This document shows, one piece after another, positions 8,473 to 20,549 of a stretch of DNA of 64,000 nt. The DNA is taken from positions 1-64,000 of the forward strand of contig NZ_JACIIZ010000013.1 of NCBI RefSeq assembly GCF_014205765.1, given 5' to 3'. Below the pieces are notes generated by a model that was given only the letters and a program-made list of their open reading frames with translations, was not told where the DNA came from and did not search any database. Both the position numbers and the translations under genes were made by a program. The stretch comes from Nitrospirillum iridis. GTDB taxonomy: Bacteria; Pseudomonadota; Alphaproteobacteria; Azospirillales; Azospirillaceae. Every line of letters starts with the position of its first letter. The stretch's first letter is position 1.

Positions 8473-8772
8473 TCAGACCAACGGTTCCTGTGCGCCATGG
8501 CGGATGTGCAGCACCGTGACCACACGGGAATGATGATCGGCTGCGTAGATGATCCGGTAAACGTCAGGCCTGCGGCCATAGAGAAGATGGCGCAAGTCGG
8601 GATTCTCCGGAATGGCTGGGCAGCGCGTCGGCAATTCTTCAAGGCTCAGGATCGCGCTTTCAAGACCACTGAACCATAGCTGCGCCAGCGTTGAATTGGC
8701 GGCGTTTATGGTTTTATAGAGGCGCCGAAGATCCCGCTGTGCGCGGGGGGCGATATCAACCCGGTATTCCAT
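8473..8772 (-). CDS. RelE/ParE-family toxin
   Basis: A 99-residue basic protein beginning MEYRVDIAPRAQRDLRRLYK and ending with HIRHGAQEPLV. The profile of a strand, a long helix and a C-terminal antiparallel sheet (DVYRIIYAADHHSRVVTVLH) is that of the RelE/ParE fold, which inhibits either translation by mRNA cleavage or DNA gyrase. The longer frame upstream is discarded because the ATG at 8772 gives the typical size and overlaps the antitoxin by 17 bases, a normal arrangement for such pairs. It would be controlled with the antitoxin from the palindrome upstream of that gene. Confidence 0.85.
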   Translation of the reverse strand: MEYRVDIAPRAQRDLRRLYKTINAANSTLAQLWFSGLESAILSLEELPTRCPAIPENPDLRHLLYGRRPDVYRIIYAADHHSRVVTVLHIRHGAQEPLV

Positions 8773-9043
8773 ATTCTTCGCGCAGCTCGCTGAATATGTC
8801 ACGGGCCGGGCGCGCTTGACCATTCGACAATTCAGCGAGGCCTTGCCTGATTCCCTCTTCGGCACTGGCCTGCGCGGCAAGATCCAGCAGGTGCTGATAG
8901 GCTTCGGCATCCTGTATTACGGCCGCCGCGCGCCCATTCACCGTCAGGATCATGGGCCGCTTGGTTTCTTTAATGTGCTGCATGAACTCAGCCGAGTGAT
9001 TACGGAATGTTGTCATCGGCTGAATGTCTTTTGTGATGTCCAC
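8756..9043 (-). CDS. Phd/YefM-family antitoxin
   Basis: A 95-residue protein with the Phd/YefM pattern: MTTFRNHSAEFMQHIKETKR, then MILTVNGRAAAVIQDAEAYQ, followed by a helical, acidic C-terminal half that would wrap the toxin. I chose the GTG at 9043 because an AAGGAG lies seven bases before it; the ORF can extend to 9064 without an RBS. It neutralises the toxin encoded by the overlapping downstream gene and, as in its family, should repress its own promoter by binding the nearby palindrome. Confidence 0.87.
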   Translation of the reverse strand: MDITKDIQPMTTFRNHSAEFMQHIKETKRPMILTVNGRAAAVIQDAEAYQHLLDLAAQASAEEGIRQGLAELSNGQARPARDIFSELREEYGIPG

Positions 9044-9066
9044 AGGCAGGCTCCTTCTCAGCACCT

Positions 9067-9080
9067 TACCTTATAAGGTA
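9067..9080. promoter_or_regulatory. Candidate antitoxin operator palindrome
   Basis: TACCTTATAAGGTA is a perfect 14-bp palindrome 23 bases upstream of the antitoxin start. Phd/YefM proteins bind such palindromes at their own promoters, so this is the likely autoregulatory site of the toxin-antitoxin pair. Confidence 0.6.
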
Positions 9081-9473
9081 CTCTCAATGTCGCGTTGACC
9101 CAAGCCCTCACGTGCGGAACGTGGCCGTCCATGATGGCGCACTCTTGCAAAGAAAAAACCATTCGGCGGCGCAATTGGACCTATCCGGTACATGATTTTG
9201 ACAGGGCGCCGGCCCCTATGGTCCCATGCACCCGCGACTTCGGACAGAAGAAGTCGGAACGACGGGCGCTGAGGTCACGGGTTCTTCCAAAGCCCGCGAT
9301 CCTCCTTCTCGCACGGTGATTTTGACGGTGGCGGCCTGGTCCCCGCCCGATCATCAGGCTGCCCATGACGCGGGCGGCAAAGGGGGTGCCATGCCCCCAC
9401 CTCAACGACAATGCCCGCCGGTACCATGGGGACCGAAGGCGGGCGCACGCTAGGGAAACGGAAAACGCACGCG
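9081..9473. other. Intergenic region without a convincing gene
   Basis: About 390 bases between the toxin-antitoxin operon and the MaoC-like gene. Short frames exist on both strands but none has a start with an RBS, family resemblance or sensible composition. The right-hand end should hold the promoter of the MaoC-like gene; I see no clear consensus. Confidence 0.5.
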
Positions 9474-11021
9474 ATGATGAGACACAGCCTTATCTCCAGG
9501 ACCCTGAAGGCCGGCCTGCTGGCCGCCGCCATCGGCTTGCCCCTGGTTCTGACGTCCGAACCAATGGCGTTCGCGGCGCAAAAGACAGCGCCGGCCGCGA
9601 GCTTGATGCACCGGGATGACGCGGATTTCCAGGTACTCTACCCCGGCATCTACAGCGCCAAGGAAAAGGAGGTGGTGGCCAAGTACCTGGCGGACAACCA
9701 GGCGCTCAAGGATCGCGGTCCCATCGACGTGCAGGCCCTGGTCCACGGCACCCTGCCCAAAGACACGCCCGGCGTGGGCCCGGTGGTGCACGCGACCGAG
9801 GCCTGGGTGCGCTACGACAACGACAAGTACGACCCCAAGGATCCCATCCGCAGTGATGCGCAGTACGCGCGCAAGATCGGCTTCCAGGACATCCTGGCCT
9901 ATCCCACCTTCGCCACCAACGATGACATCTACATGGTGCCGTGGCCGGTGCAGGGGCGGGACAAGCTGCTGGTCAGCGAACTCAGCCACAGCGTCACCAC
10001 CTACAAGCCGATCTACCCGGGTGACGACCTGTACCTGGTGGCGAACGAACGCACAGTGACGGATCTGACCCCGCCGACCGGGTCGACCTACCGCAGCATC
10101 GCCATCCAGACCAAGGGCAGCGTCTATAACCAGCGCGGCGAGAAGGTGAACGACGTCATCTTCCGGGTGACGGAAAACATCCGCGTCTACAAGGACCCGT
10201 CCAAGGCGCCGGCCAACCCCGGCTTCGGCGACATCTGGGTGGCGCCCGATTGGCTGTCGCGCCCGGCCCATGTCTACAGTGACCAGGACTGGGTGAAGAT
10301 CAAGGACATCTGGTCCAAGGAGAAGCGCCGGGGGGCGGAACCGCTGTATTGGGAAGACGTCAAGGTGGGCGACCAGCCGGCCTGGACCCTGGACGGGCCC
10401 ATCGAGGCCTCCGTCATGCCGATCAAACCCTGGGGCATGGGGGCTGGTGGCTCCCGCACCCTGAAGGCGGAGATGCTGGACCCGGCAGTGGCCAAGACCC
10501 TGGTGCGCGGCGCCAAGGACGGCATCTATCGCCTGCCCAACCCGAAGGACGAGATCCCGGCCCTGCCCGAAATGGCGGCGGGGGAAGGGCCAGCGCCAGC
10601 CGGGGCGATCGACACCACCGACATCCACAAGGACGGGGCCAAGCGCTCCCCCCTGGTGAACTTCATGGGGCGTGATTTCGCCATCCGCCAGATCACCAAC
10701 TGGATGGGCGACCGCGGTTGGCTGGAAACCCTCCGCTGGTCCATCATGGATGCGCGCACCATGGCCGACCATGGCTACCCCGTGCCGCATAATCCCGACG
10801 CCGAGCATTGGCTGGACCGGGTGCCTTTCCTGAAGGGCAAGTACGTCAACACCCATGGGCTGACCCAGGACGTGGCCATCGTGAAGTCCTACGTCACCGC
10901 CAAGTATGTGCGCGATACCAAGCACATGGCCGATCTGGTGTGGTGGATCGAAACCATCGACGGCCACGTCTTCGAGGAAGGCATGGCCAGCGTCGTCCTG
11001 CCGTCCAAGGCGGGTGCCTAA
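9474..11021 (+). CDS. Exported MaoC-like (hotdog) dehydratase family protein
   Basis: A 515-residue protein with a signal peptide (MMRHSLISRTLKAGLLAAAI, cleavage probably after AFA at about residue 37). The mature part resembles two-domain MaoC/FAS1-type hotdog proteins: KIGFQDILAYPTFATNDD, the YPGDDLYLV strand, RGEKVNDVIFRVTENIRVYK, and a second half with EDVKVGDQPAW and WETIDG-like strands near the end. MaoC enzymes normally hydrate enoyl-CoA in the cytoplasm, so an exported member is odd; it may act on a non-CoA substrate. The upstream frame extends to 9411 but the ATG pair at 9474 gives a normal signal peptide. No operon partner is evident. Confidence 0.72.
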   Translation: MMRHSLISRTLKAGLLAAAIGLPLVLTSEPMAFAAQKTAPAASLMHRDDADFQVLYPGIYSAKEKEVVAKYLADNQALKDRGPIDVQALVHGTLPKDTPGVGPVVHATEAWVRYDNDKYDPKDPIRSDAQYARKIGFQDILAYPTFATNDDIYMVPWPVQGRDKLLVSELSHSVTTYKPIYPGDDLYLVANERTVTDLTPPTGSTYRSIAIQTKGSVYNQRGEKVNDVIFRVTENIRVYKDPSKAPANPGFGDIWVAPDWLSRPAHVYSDQDWVKIKDIWSKEKRRGAEPLYWEDVKVGDQPAWTLDGPIEASVMPIKPWGMGAGGSRTLKAEMLDPAVAKTLVRGAKDGIYRLPNPKDEIPALPEMAAGEGPAPAGAIDTTDIHKDGAKRSPLVNFMGRDFAIRQITNWMGDRGWLETLRWSIMDARTMADHGYPVPHNPDAEHWLDRVPFLKGKYVNTHGLTQDVAIVKSYVTAKYVRDTKHMADLVWWIETIDGHVFEEGMASVVLPSKAGA

Positions 11022-11235
11022 AAGGCGCTATCAAAAACCCAGGAACCCGGTCGCCGTCGGTGGGTTTCTGGGAGCCCCCGCGTCTGTTCTGGCAGGCGCG
11101 GGTTTCATCCTCCTTCCTACCCGCCTTGCGCGCCCGGTTCGCTCCCCTGATCGAACCGGGCTTTCTTTTGGATGCGGGTCATGCCAGCCGCGCGCTATCT
11201 TCGGTCCCCTTGCTGATGCTGGCTGGAGCGCCCAG

Positions 11236-12390
11236 GTGACCCATTCCCCGTTGCCTCCCGATCTGGAGACCCCGCTGTTGCTGCTGGATGAAGGGCGGAT
11301 GGATGCCAACATCGCCCGCATGCAGGCGCGCATGGGGGCGCTGGGTGTCCGCTTCCGCCCCCATGTGAAGACCGCCAAGTGCCTGGAGGTGGTGCGGCGC
11401 CAGGTGGCGGCCGGCGCCCGGGGGCTGACCGTCTCCACCTTGAAGGAGGCGGAGCGCTTCTTCGCCGCCGGCTACGGCGACATCCTCTACGCGGTGGCCA
11501 TCGCGCCGCCCAAGTTCGACCACGCCCTGCGCCTGGCCAAGGCCGGCATGCGCCTGACCCTGGTGGTGGAATCGGTGGCGACGGCCGAACGGTTGTCGCG
11601 CCATGGGCGGGATAACCGGCACACGCACCAGGTGCTGATCGAGGTCGACACCGACGGCCATCGCTCCGGCATCCGGCCGGACGACCCGCTGCTGCTGGAG
11701 GTGGCGGCGGTGCTGGTCGTGGATGGCCAAGGCGGCGCCCGCCTTGGCGGCGTCATGACCCATGCCGGCAGTTCCTATGGCCTGAACACGCCCGACGCCC
11801 TGGCGGCGATGGCGGAGCAGGAGCGCGCGGGCTGTGTGCACGCGGCGGAGCGGTTGCGGGCGGGCGGCCATGCCTGCCCGGTGGTCAGCGTCGGGTCCAC
11901 GCCCACGGCGCTCAGCGCCCGCCACCTGGAGGGGGTGACGGAGGTGCGGGCCGGCGTTTATGTCTTCTTCGATCTGGTCATGGCCGGGGTCGGGGTCTGC
12001 GCCCTGGACGATATCGCCTTGTCCGTGCTGTGCACCGTGATCGGCCACCGCGCCGATACGGGCTGGATCATCACCGACGGCGGCTGGATGGCCATGAGCC
12101 GTGATCGGGGCACCCAGCGTCAGGCCAAGGACCACGGCTATGGCCTGGTCGCCGCCATCGATGGCTCGCCCATCCCGGACCTGGCCTTCCGCGACGCCAA
12201 CCAGGAACATGGCGTGCTGCATTGGACGGGCGGGGCCGGGGTGGATCTGGCCCGGCGCTTTCCCATCGGGACCCAGCTGCGCATCCTGCCCAACCACGCG
12301 TGCGCCACCGGTGCCCAGTTCGACGCCTACACTGTCCTGCCCAAGGATGGTGGCGCGATCCAGCGTTGGGACCGCTTCAACGGCTGGTGA
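11236..12390 (+). CDS. DSD1-type D-amino-acid dehydratase/aldolase (PLP, alanine racemase fold)
   Basis: A 384-residue protein of the D-serine dehydratase-like group, whose members use PLP and a metal ion to act on D-serine, D-threonine or beta-hydroxy-D-aspartate. LETPLLLLDEGRMDANI starts the barrel, and FRPHVKTAK carries the PLP-binding Lys at about residue 49. VVSVGSTPTAL is the phosphate-binding loop. LPNHACATG near residue 355 holds the His-x-Cys pair known as the zinc site in the eukaryotic D-serine dehydratases. The GTG at 11236 is chosen because it starts just before the conserved region; the frame is open further upstream. The precise substrate is not decided by these motifs. Confidence 0.82.
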   Translation: MTHSPLPPDLETPLLLLDEGRMDANIARMQARMGALGVRFRPHVKTAKCLEVVRRQVAAGARGLTVSTLKEAERFFAAGYGDILYAVAIAPPKFDHALRLAKAGMRLTLVVESVATAERLSRHGRDNRHTHQVLIEVDTDGHRSGIRPDDPLLLEVAAVLVVDGQGGARLGGVMTHAGSSYGLNTPDALAAMAEQERAGCVHAAERLRAGGHACPVVSVGSTPTALSARHLEGVTEVRAGVYVFFDLVMAGVGVCALDDIALSVLCTVIGHRADTGWIITDGGWMAMSRDRGTQRQAKDHGYGLVAAIDGSPIPDLAFRDANQEHGVLHWTGGAGVDLARRFPIGTQLRILPNHACATGAQFDAYTVLPKDGGAIQRWDRFNGW

Positions 12391-12398
12391 GGGCCGCT

Positions 12399-13220
12399 TT
12401 ACCGCCGGAAACGACGGTCGCGATAGTGCGGTGGCCGCTTTTCCAGCCCGGCGCGCAAGGCGATGCGCCAGTTGGGCCCAAGCAGCAGGCGAAGCTGGAT
12501 GCCACGCTCCGCCGCGAAGGCGCCCCGGGCGCTGGCGGTCCAGGCCCGCTGGAACAGGGCCTTCACCCCCGCCGTCACGTCCGGTGACCGGGTTGCCAGA
12601 TCAGCCGCCAGCGCTCGCGCCGCGACCATCGGGTCGTCCGCCACCTCGGTGACCAGGTTCAGGGTCTTGGCCTCCGTCCCGTTGATGATCTGCGCGGTCA
12701 TGGCCAGGCGCTTGGCCACGTCGATGGGCACCAGTTCGCGCAAGGACACGCTGCCGCTCATGTCCGGGATCAGGCCCCATTTGCTTTCCATCACCGACAG
12801 CTCGCAGTCGGGCGTGGTGATACGGAAGTCGGCGGCCAGGGCCAGTTGCAGGGCGCCGCCGTAACAGCGGCCGTGCAGCGCGGCGACGACCGGCACCGGC
12901 AGGTCGCGCCAGCACCAGCAGGCGCGCTGGAACAGGTTGGTGGCCCGGCCGAAGGTCAGGAAGGCCCGCACCACCGCCCACGGCCGCTTGGTCACGGCGC
13001 CGAAATCCAGCCCGGCGCTGAAGGCGGCCCCGTCACCACTTAGGATGACGGCGCGGATCTGGGGCTGGTGCCGGATGGCGGCGGCGGTGTCCACCAACTG
13101 GCGCAAGGTTGTCAGGTCCAGGGCATTCAGCTTTTCCGGCCGGGTCAGGCGGACATGGGCGATGGCGCCCTGAATGTCCAGGGCGACCCTTTGGGGTGCC
13201 GCCGCATCATTGTTGGCCAT
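12399..13220 (-). CDS. Enoyl-CoA hydratase/isomerase family protein
   Basis: A 273-residue crotonase-fold protein, probably acting on an acyl-CoA in fatty-acid breakdown. It shows VRLTRPEKLNALDLTTLRQL, the first oxyanion-hole region GDGAAFSAGLDFGA and the second, AALHGRCYGGALQLALAADF. The usual catalytic Glu positions of hydratases fall in LSVMESKWGLIPDMSG, where the Glu/Asp pattern resembles isomerase-type members. A GGGGGAAG RBS precedes the ATG. It lies 15 bases after fadH on the same strand, so the two form an operon controlled from the fadH promoter. Confidence 0.88.
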   Translation of the reverse strand: MANNDAAAPQRVALDIQGAIAHVRLTRPEKLNALDLTTLRQLVDTAAAIRHQPQIRAVILSGDGAAFSAGLDFGAVTKRPWAVVRAFLTFGRATNLFQRACWCWRDLPVPVVAALHGRCYGGALQLALAADFRITTPDCELSVMESKWGLIPDMSGSVSLRELVPIDVAKRLAMTAQIINGTEAKTLNLVTEVADDPMVAARALAADLATRSPDVTAGVKALFQRAWTASARGAFAAERGIQLRLLLGPNWRIALRAGLEKRPPHYRDRRFRR

Positions 13221-13235
13221 GGTTTCTTCCCCCCG

Positions 13236-15956
<2,721 letters not shown>

Positions 15957-15960
<4 letters not shown>

Positions 15961-17564
15961 CCCAACCGCCCGCGCGAGGTGGTGGCCGCCATCTCCTGCA
16001 AATCCAGCTCATATTCCAGCACGTGCAGCACGTCGTCGTGGATGCGGCCGGTGCGGTGCAGGCGCAGGATCTCGGCGCGGCCGGCGGCGATGGTGGCCAG
16101 CACCACGTCGTAATGCGCGGTACGGTCGGCGGTCAGGGTCTCGCGTTCCTTGGAATAGCGTTCGGCCACCCGGGCGCGGTGGGTGTACTGCTCCAGCAGG
16201 CGGGGGTGGCGGGTGCTGCCGTCGGGGTTGTAGGCGCGGGCGCGCACCGCCTCCAGCTGGGCGGCGCTGACGGCGGCCATGGCTTGCGGGGCGGTCAGCA
16301 CCTGGCCGTGGTGCGCCACCGACCGGTCCAGGTCCAGCCAGCGGATCAGGGGGCCCAGGCTGCCGCCCTGGATCAGCACGGTGCCCAGGATGACGGCGAA
16401 GGCGGCGGCCAGGATCAGGTCGCGGCCCGGCACCTCGATGGGGATGGACAGGGCCACGGCCAAGGTCACCACGCCGCGCATGCCGGCCCAACCGAGCAGC
16501 AGGGCGCTGCCCGGCGACCAGGGCGCGCGGCGGCGGGTCACCAGGCACAGCAGCTGCGTCACACCCTCGGCGGCGAACACCCAGACGAAGCGGGCGACCA
16601 CCACGGCGGCCACCACGGCCAGCACCGGCACCGCCAAGGTTTCCAGGGCATGTTCCACGCCCCCCAGGCGGGCCATCACGCCGCGCAGCGACAGGCCGAT
16701 CAGGATGAAGACCAGCGCCTCCAGCACGAACACCATCACCTGCCAGGCGGCCGTCGCCATCAGGCGCACGCCGGCGGTGAACACCTCATGCTGGTGCCAG
16801 CCCAGCACCAGGCCGGCGGTGACGGTGGCGATGACGCCGGACACGCCCGCCGCCTCGCCGCAGATATAGGCGGCCCAGGGCAGCAGGAAGATGGCGGTGA
16901 TGCTCAGATGCTCATTCTTCAGCAGGCGCAGGCCCTTGACCCAGGGATAGGCCAGGGCGCCGCCGACGATGGCGCCGCCCACCGACAGGCCGGCGAAGGC
17001 CAGGGTGGCCTGGCCCAGGCTGAAGGTGCCGGTCAGCGCCGCCGCGATGGCGAAGCGGAACAGCACCAGCCCCGCCGCGTCGTTCAGCAGGCTTTCCCCC
17101 TCCAGCAGCACGGTCAGGCGGCGGGGCAGGGTCACACGCTCCAGCACCGCCTTGGCCGCCACGGCGTCGGGGGGCGAGACCACGGCGCCCAGGGCGAAGC
17201 ACACCGCCCAGGGCAGGTCCGGCACCACCAGATGGGCCACCACGCCCACGGCCAGGGTGGTGAACAGCACCGCGCCAATGGCCAGTTGCAGGATGGCGCC
17301 TAGGTTGCGCCGGAACTCCCGCCAGACGGTGTAGTAGGCGCCGTCCATCAGCAGGGGCGGCAGGAACAGCACCAGCACCAGGTCGGGGTCAAGGTCGAAG
17401 GCCGGCACGCCGGGCACGAAGGCCAGGCCCATGCCGCCGATGATCAGTGCCGCCGCCGGCGGCAGGCCCAGCCGTCCGGCCACCAGCCTCAGGCCCAGGA
17501 TGGCCACCAGGAGCAGCAGGATGAATTCGAACTGCCCGACGCTGCTCATGGTTCCGCTGCTCAT
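15957..17564 (-). CDS. CPA1-family Na+/H+ antiporter
   Basis: A 535-residue inner-membrane antiporter with about 12 hydrophobic segments in the first 400 residues and a hydrophilic C-terminal tail. The conserved region FALGAVVSPPDAVAAKAVLE followed by LEGESLLNDAAGLVLFRFA includes the ND ion-binding pair typical of NhaP/NHE exchangers. The tail (residues 420-535), with YTHRARVAERYSKERETL, is a helical cytoplasmic regulatory part seen in CPA1 members. It exchanges protons for Na+ or K+; specificity is not decided. Two in-frame Met (1 and 6) are possible starts. Confidence 0.9.
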
Positions 17565-17808
17565 GGTCCCTCGGATTCGTTGGGCGGGAAAAAGGTTTTA
17601 TATAGGAACAAAGCCCACCGTAGGGGCCGATCGACGCCCGTTCTAGTCTGGATCCGCGCGGATTTGCAGGATCATCCTGCCTTCTCGCCGGGGAGGGATG
17701 CTCCGGCGGCGGCCCTTGCCTTTCGACAATCAGCCCCCGAGGGGGGTAGTTTAGGGGGTGCCCCCGCCCGGGGGGAAGCGTGATCCGACACCAACCAGGG
17801 ATGCCACC

Positions 17809-18690
17809 ATGCCGGATGTCCGGTTACCGACGCCACAGGCCGCCGTCTTGCAGGCCAGCGACATGGTGGTTGTGCGGTTGCGGCAGGACCTGCCTACCAG
17901 CCGGGAGCGGCAGGACATCGCTTGCCAGGACTCGTTCTCCGCCATCGTCCAGTTGCGTGACTTCGCCCGGCATGAGCTGTGGCGCGGTGGGCGCCTGGTT
18001 TTCGGCGGCGGCCATGCCCGCATGGCGCTGGCGGTTACCCATCTGGGCGAGGGCTGGGCCTGCCGCCATCTGTCGGCCTTCGACAATGTCCGCTTCCACA
18101 TCCCCCGCGCCGCGCTGGACGCCGTGACGGAGGAGTTGGAGCTGCCGGCTATCAGCGGGTTCGCCTGCGCCCGGGGCACGGTGGACCCGGTGGCCTATCA
18201 TCTGGCCTCCGCCCTGTTGCCGGCGTTGGAGGCGCCCGCCCTGGATGGCCAAGGGCAGGGCAACCGCCTGTTCGTCGACCAGGTGGCGCTGTCGCTGATG
18301 CTGCACATGGCCCAGACCTATGGCGGCATGGTGTCGCTGGCGCCACCCGGGGGACGGCGGATGGGCGGCCTGTCGCAATGGCAGGAGGCGCGGGCCAAGG
18401 ACTTCCTGGTGGCCAACCTGACGGGCGATGTCGCCATGGCCGAGGTCGCCGCCCAATGCGGCCTGTCGCGCAGCCACTTCATCAAGGCCTTCCGCGAAAC
18501 CACCGGCCAGACGCCCTATCGCTGGCTGATGGACCGCCGCGTGGACCGCGCCCGCGACCTGCTGCGCGGCCCCCTGCCCATCGCCGAGGTGGCCCTGGCC
18601 TGCGGCTTCGCCGACCAGAGCCATCTGACCCGTGTCTTCGCCGCCGCCACCGGCCTGCCCCCGGCCGCCTGGCGGCGACGGCAGATGTGA
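17809..18690 (+). CDS. AraC-family transcriptional regulator
   Basis: A 293-residue regulator. The N-terminal 180 residues form a sensing domain that I cannot match to a ligand. The C-terminal DNA-binding part has two helix-turn-helix units: DVAMAEVAAQCGLSRSHFIK and IAEVALACGFADQSHLTRVF, followed by the TGLPPAAWRR end typical of the family. The ATG at 17809 is preferred over 17758, which lies in a G/C tract. The gene is divergent from the antiporter and has no obvious target nearby. Confidence 0.87.
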   Translation: MPDVRLPTPQAAVLQASDMVVVRLRQDLPTSRERQDIACQDSFSAIVQLRDFARHELWRGGRLVFGGGHARMALAVTHLGEGWACRHLSAFDNVRFHIPRAALDAVTEELELPAISGFACARGTVDPVAYHLASALLPALEAPALDGQGQGNRLFVDQVALSLMLHMAQTYGGMVSLAPPGGRRMGGLSQWQEARAKDFLVANLTGDVAMAEVAAQCGLSRSHFIKAFRETTGQTPYRWLMDRRVDRARDLLRGPLPIAEVALACGFADQSHLTRVFAAATGLPPAAWRRRQM

Positions 18691-18738
18691 AGATCCGGAA
18701 CTTCGGGGCCGCCGGATTCCGGACGGGGGCGTCCCGGC

Positions 18739-19050
18739 TTACGGTGTGTCGTCCCTGAAATGGGCGGTCACGTCACGATGCCCTTCCAGCACGTTCACCA
18801 CCTCAAGGGTGTCGGGGCGATAGCGAAAGAAGATCACGTAGCCTTTGAAGGCGAAGCTGCGGATATCCGGGTGCAGTTCGGGACGCGCGCGCCCCAGGGT
18901 GCCGGGCAGGGCCGCCAGCTTCCGGCACTGCCCCTGCAGCACGCCGACAAAGCCGCGCCCGATGGCGAGGCTGCCGCTTTCCCGGGTGATGAAGGTGAGG
19001 ATGCCGGTGAAGTCCGCCAGCGCGGAATCGAGAAGGACGAGCCGCCGCAC
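18739..19050 (-). CDS. ParE/RelE-family toxin
   Basis: A 103-residue protein with the compact ParE arrangement: an N-terminal strand and two helices (VLLDSALADFTGILTFITRE), the LGRARPELHPDIRSFAF segment carrying the usual arginines, and the YVIFFRYRPDTLEVVNVLEG strands. It starts with GTG immediately after the TGA of the antitoxin gene, so translation is coupled. Family members poison DNA gyrase or cleave mRNA; which of these applies is not clear from sequence. Confidence 0.87.
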   Translation of the reverse strand: MRRLVLLDSALADFTGILTFITRESGSLAIGRGFVGVLQGQCRKLAALPGTLGRARPELHPDIRSFAFKGYVIFFRYRPDTLEVVNVLEGHRDVTAHFRDDTP

Positions 19051-19296
19051 TCAGTAGCCGGCCTTGGCCAATTCGGCGGCGGCGGCGTCCAACACCCGGG
19101 TCAGGTCGTCCTCGGTGTTTGATCCGCCAGCCTCGATCGAGGCGTTGAGCGTGGCGCGCAACGCCTGCAGCTTAGCCTCACGTTCCTCCACCAGGCGCAG
19201 GCCCTCGCGCACCACTTCGCTGGCCGATCCATAACGGCCGCTCTTGACGACGTCGTCGACGAAACCTTCCCAGCGTTCACCAATGGAAACGTTCAT
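19051..19296 (-). CDS. ParD-family antitoxin
   Basis: An 81-residue ribbon-helix-helix protein. [20 protein letters not shown] is the strand and first helix, [20 protein letters not shown] the second helix, and the acidic tail would bind the toxin. The ATG at 19296 gives the family length. It precedes the toxin gene without a gap and would repress the pair through a palindrome about 43 bases upstream. Confidence 0.87.
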   Translation of the reverse strand: MNVSIGERWEGFVDDVVKSGRYGSASEVVREGLRLVEEREAKLQALRATLNASIEAGGSNTEDDLTRVLDAAAAELAKAGY

Positions 19297-19338
19297 GGCG
19301 GTGCCCTCCTCTGCCGGGCATTGTAGGGCGATGCCATA

Positions 19339-19350
19339 AATTGCGCAATT
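19339..19350. promoter_or_regulatory. Candidate ParD operator palindrome
   Basis: AATTGCGCAATT is a perfect 12-bp palindrome 43 bases upstream of the antitoxin start, in an AT-rich patch. It is the expected kind of site for a ribbon-helix-helix dimer pair. Confidence 0.45.
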
Positions 19351-19385
19351 AATGCTATCGAGGCCTGCCGTCCGTGTCGCGGCCC

Positions 19386-20474
19386 TCACCGCGCCACGGT
19401 GAAGACGTAGCGGGTGGTGGAGTGGAATTCCTGGCCCGGGCGCAGCACGGTGCTGGGGAAAGCCGGGTGGTTGGGGCTGTCGGGATAGTGCTGGCTTTCC
19501 AGGGAGAAGCCGGCGATGGGCTTGCCCGCCAGGGCCGGCGGCTTCGCCGGCAGATAGAATTGCAGGCCAGGCTCGGTGGTATAGACCTCCAGCATCCGGC
19601 CCGACGCCGTGTCGGTCACCACCGCCACCGGCTGGGAAGGCTTATGGGCGGACAGGACGAAGTTCTGATCCATGCCACCGGCTGCCAGGATGGTGTTGAA
19701 GCGGGTGTGCTGGCGCAGGTCGAAGCGGGTGTCGGCCACCGGGCGGACGCTGCCGTCCGGAATGGCGTCGGGGCTGGTGGGGGTGTAGCGGTCGGCGGCG
19801 ATGGTGACGGCCTGGCCGTCCAGCGGCTGGCCGGCGCCCGCCAGATTGAAGAAGGCGTGGTTGGTCAGGTTGATGACGGTCGGCTTGTCCGTCGTGGCGG
19901 CGTAGTCGATGGCGACGATGGCCTGCCCGCCGCGCTGTTCCAGGCGATAGGTCACGCGCACGTCCACGGTGCCGGGGAAGCCCATTTCCCCATCCGCCGA
20001 GACGTAGTGGAACTCCACCCCGTCGCGCACGGCTCTGGCCTCCCACAGCCGGCTGTCGAAGCCGTTGGACCCGCCGTGCAGGGTGTGGGGCCCCAGGTTG
20101 CGGTCCACCTGATAGGTTTTGCCGTCCAGGGCGAAGGCGCCGTTGGCGATGCGGTTGGCGAAGCGCCCGATGGACGCCCCGGCCATCACCCAGAAGTCCG
20201 TCAGATGCGCCGGATTGTCTGGGGAGATGAGGACGTCGGACCAATGGCCGTCGCGGTCCGGCACCTGCAAGGACACCATGCGGGCACCATAGGTGGACAG
20301 CCGCAGGCGGGCGATGTCGGTGGACAGGGTCAGAGTCTCCACCTGTTCGCCGCCCGGCCCCTGGCCCCAGGGCGCCCGGTCGAGGGTGGCGGCCCCCGCC
20401 GGCGTTCCGGCCAGCACGGCCAGACAGGTGATCGCGATGGCGTGCCGGACGAGCGCCCGCTTGGTCCCGTTCAT
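19386..20474 (-). CDS. galM: Exported aldose 1-epimerase (galactose mutarotase family)
   Basis: A 362-residue protein with a signal peptide ([18 protein letters not shown]) followed by a GalM-type beta-sandwich. [17 protein letters not shown], the [19 protein letters not shown] region with the conserved His, [13 protein letters not shown] with the second His, and the late [22 protein letters not shown] segment with the catalytic Glu are all present. It interconverts alpha and beta anomers of hexoses, here in the periplasm. A GTTACCGGTAAC palindrome lies 29 bases upstream and suggests sugar-responsive control. The gene is separated from its neighbours and is probably monocistronic. Confidence 0.9.
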   Translation of the reverse strand: MNGTKRALVRHAIAITCLAVLAGTPAGAATLDRAPWGQGPGGEQVETLTLSTDIARLRLSTYGARMVSLQVPDRDGHWSDVLISPDNPAHLTDFWVMAGASIGRFANRIANGAFALDGKTYQVDRNLGPHTLHGGSNGFDSRLWEARAVRDGVEFHYVSADGEMGFPGTVDVRVTYRLEQRGGQAIVAIDYAATTDKPTVINLTNHAFFNLAGAGQPLDGQAVTIAADRYTPTSPDAIPDGSVRPVADTRFDLRQHTRFNTILAAGGMDQNFVLSAHKPSQPVAVVTDTASGRMLEVYTTEPGLQFYLPAKPPALAGKPIAGFSLESQHYPDSPNHPAFPSTVLRPGQEFHSTTRYVFTVAR

Positions 20475-20502
20475 GGTTCCCCCCTTTATGGCCGCGCGGC
20501 CT

Positions 20503-20514
20503 GTTACCGGTAAC
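20503..20514. promoter_or_regulatory. LacI/GntR-type operator-like palindrome
   Basis: GTTACCGGTAAC is a perfect 12-bp palindrome 29 bases upstream of the exported epimerase. It resembles the TTACCGGTAA core of LacI-family sugar-repressor sites (for example gluconate-type operators). No cognate repressor gene is in the window. Confidence 0.5.
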
Positions 20515-20549
20515 TATAGCGGCGGCACGCGCGGGGGGCGAGGGGTGCC

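Noticed and set aside
9100-9460. Short frames in the gap before the MaoC-like gene
   Set aside because: All are Arg/Pro-rich without RBS or homology and overlap each other on both strands.
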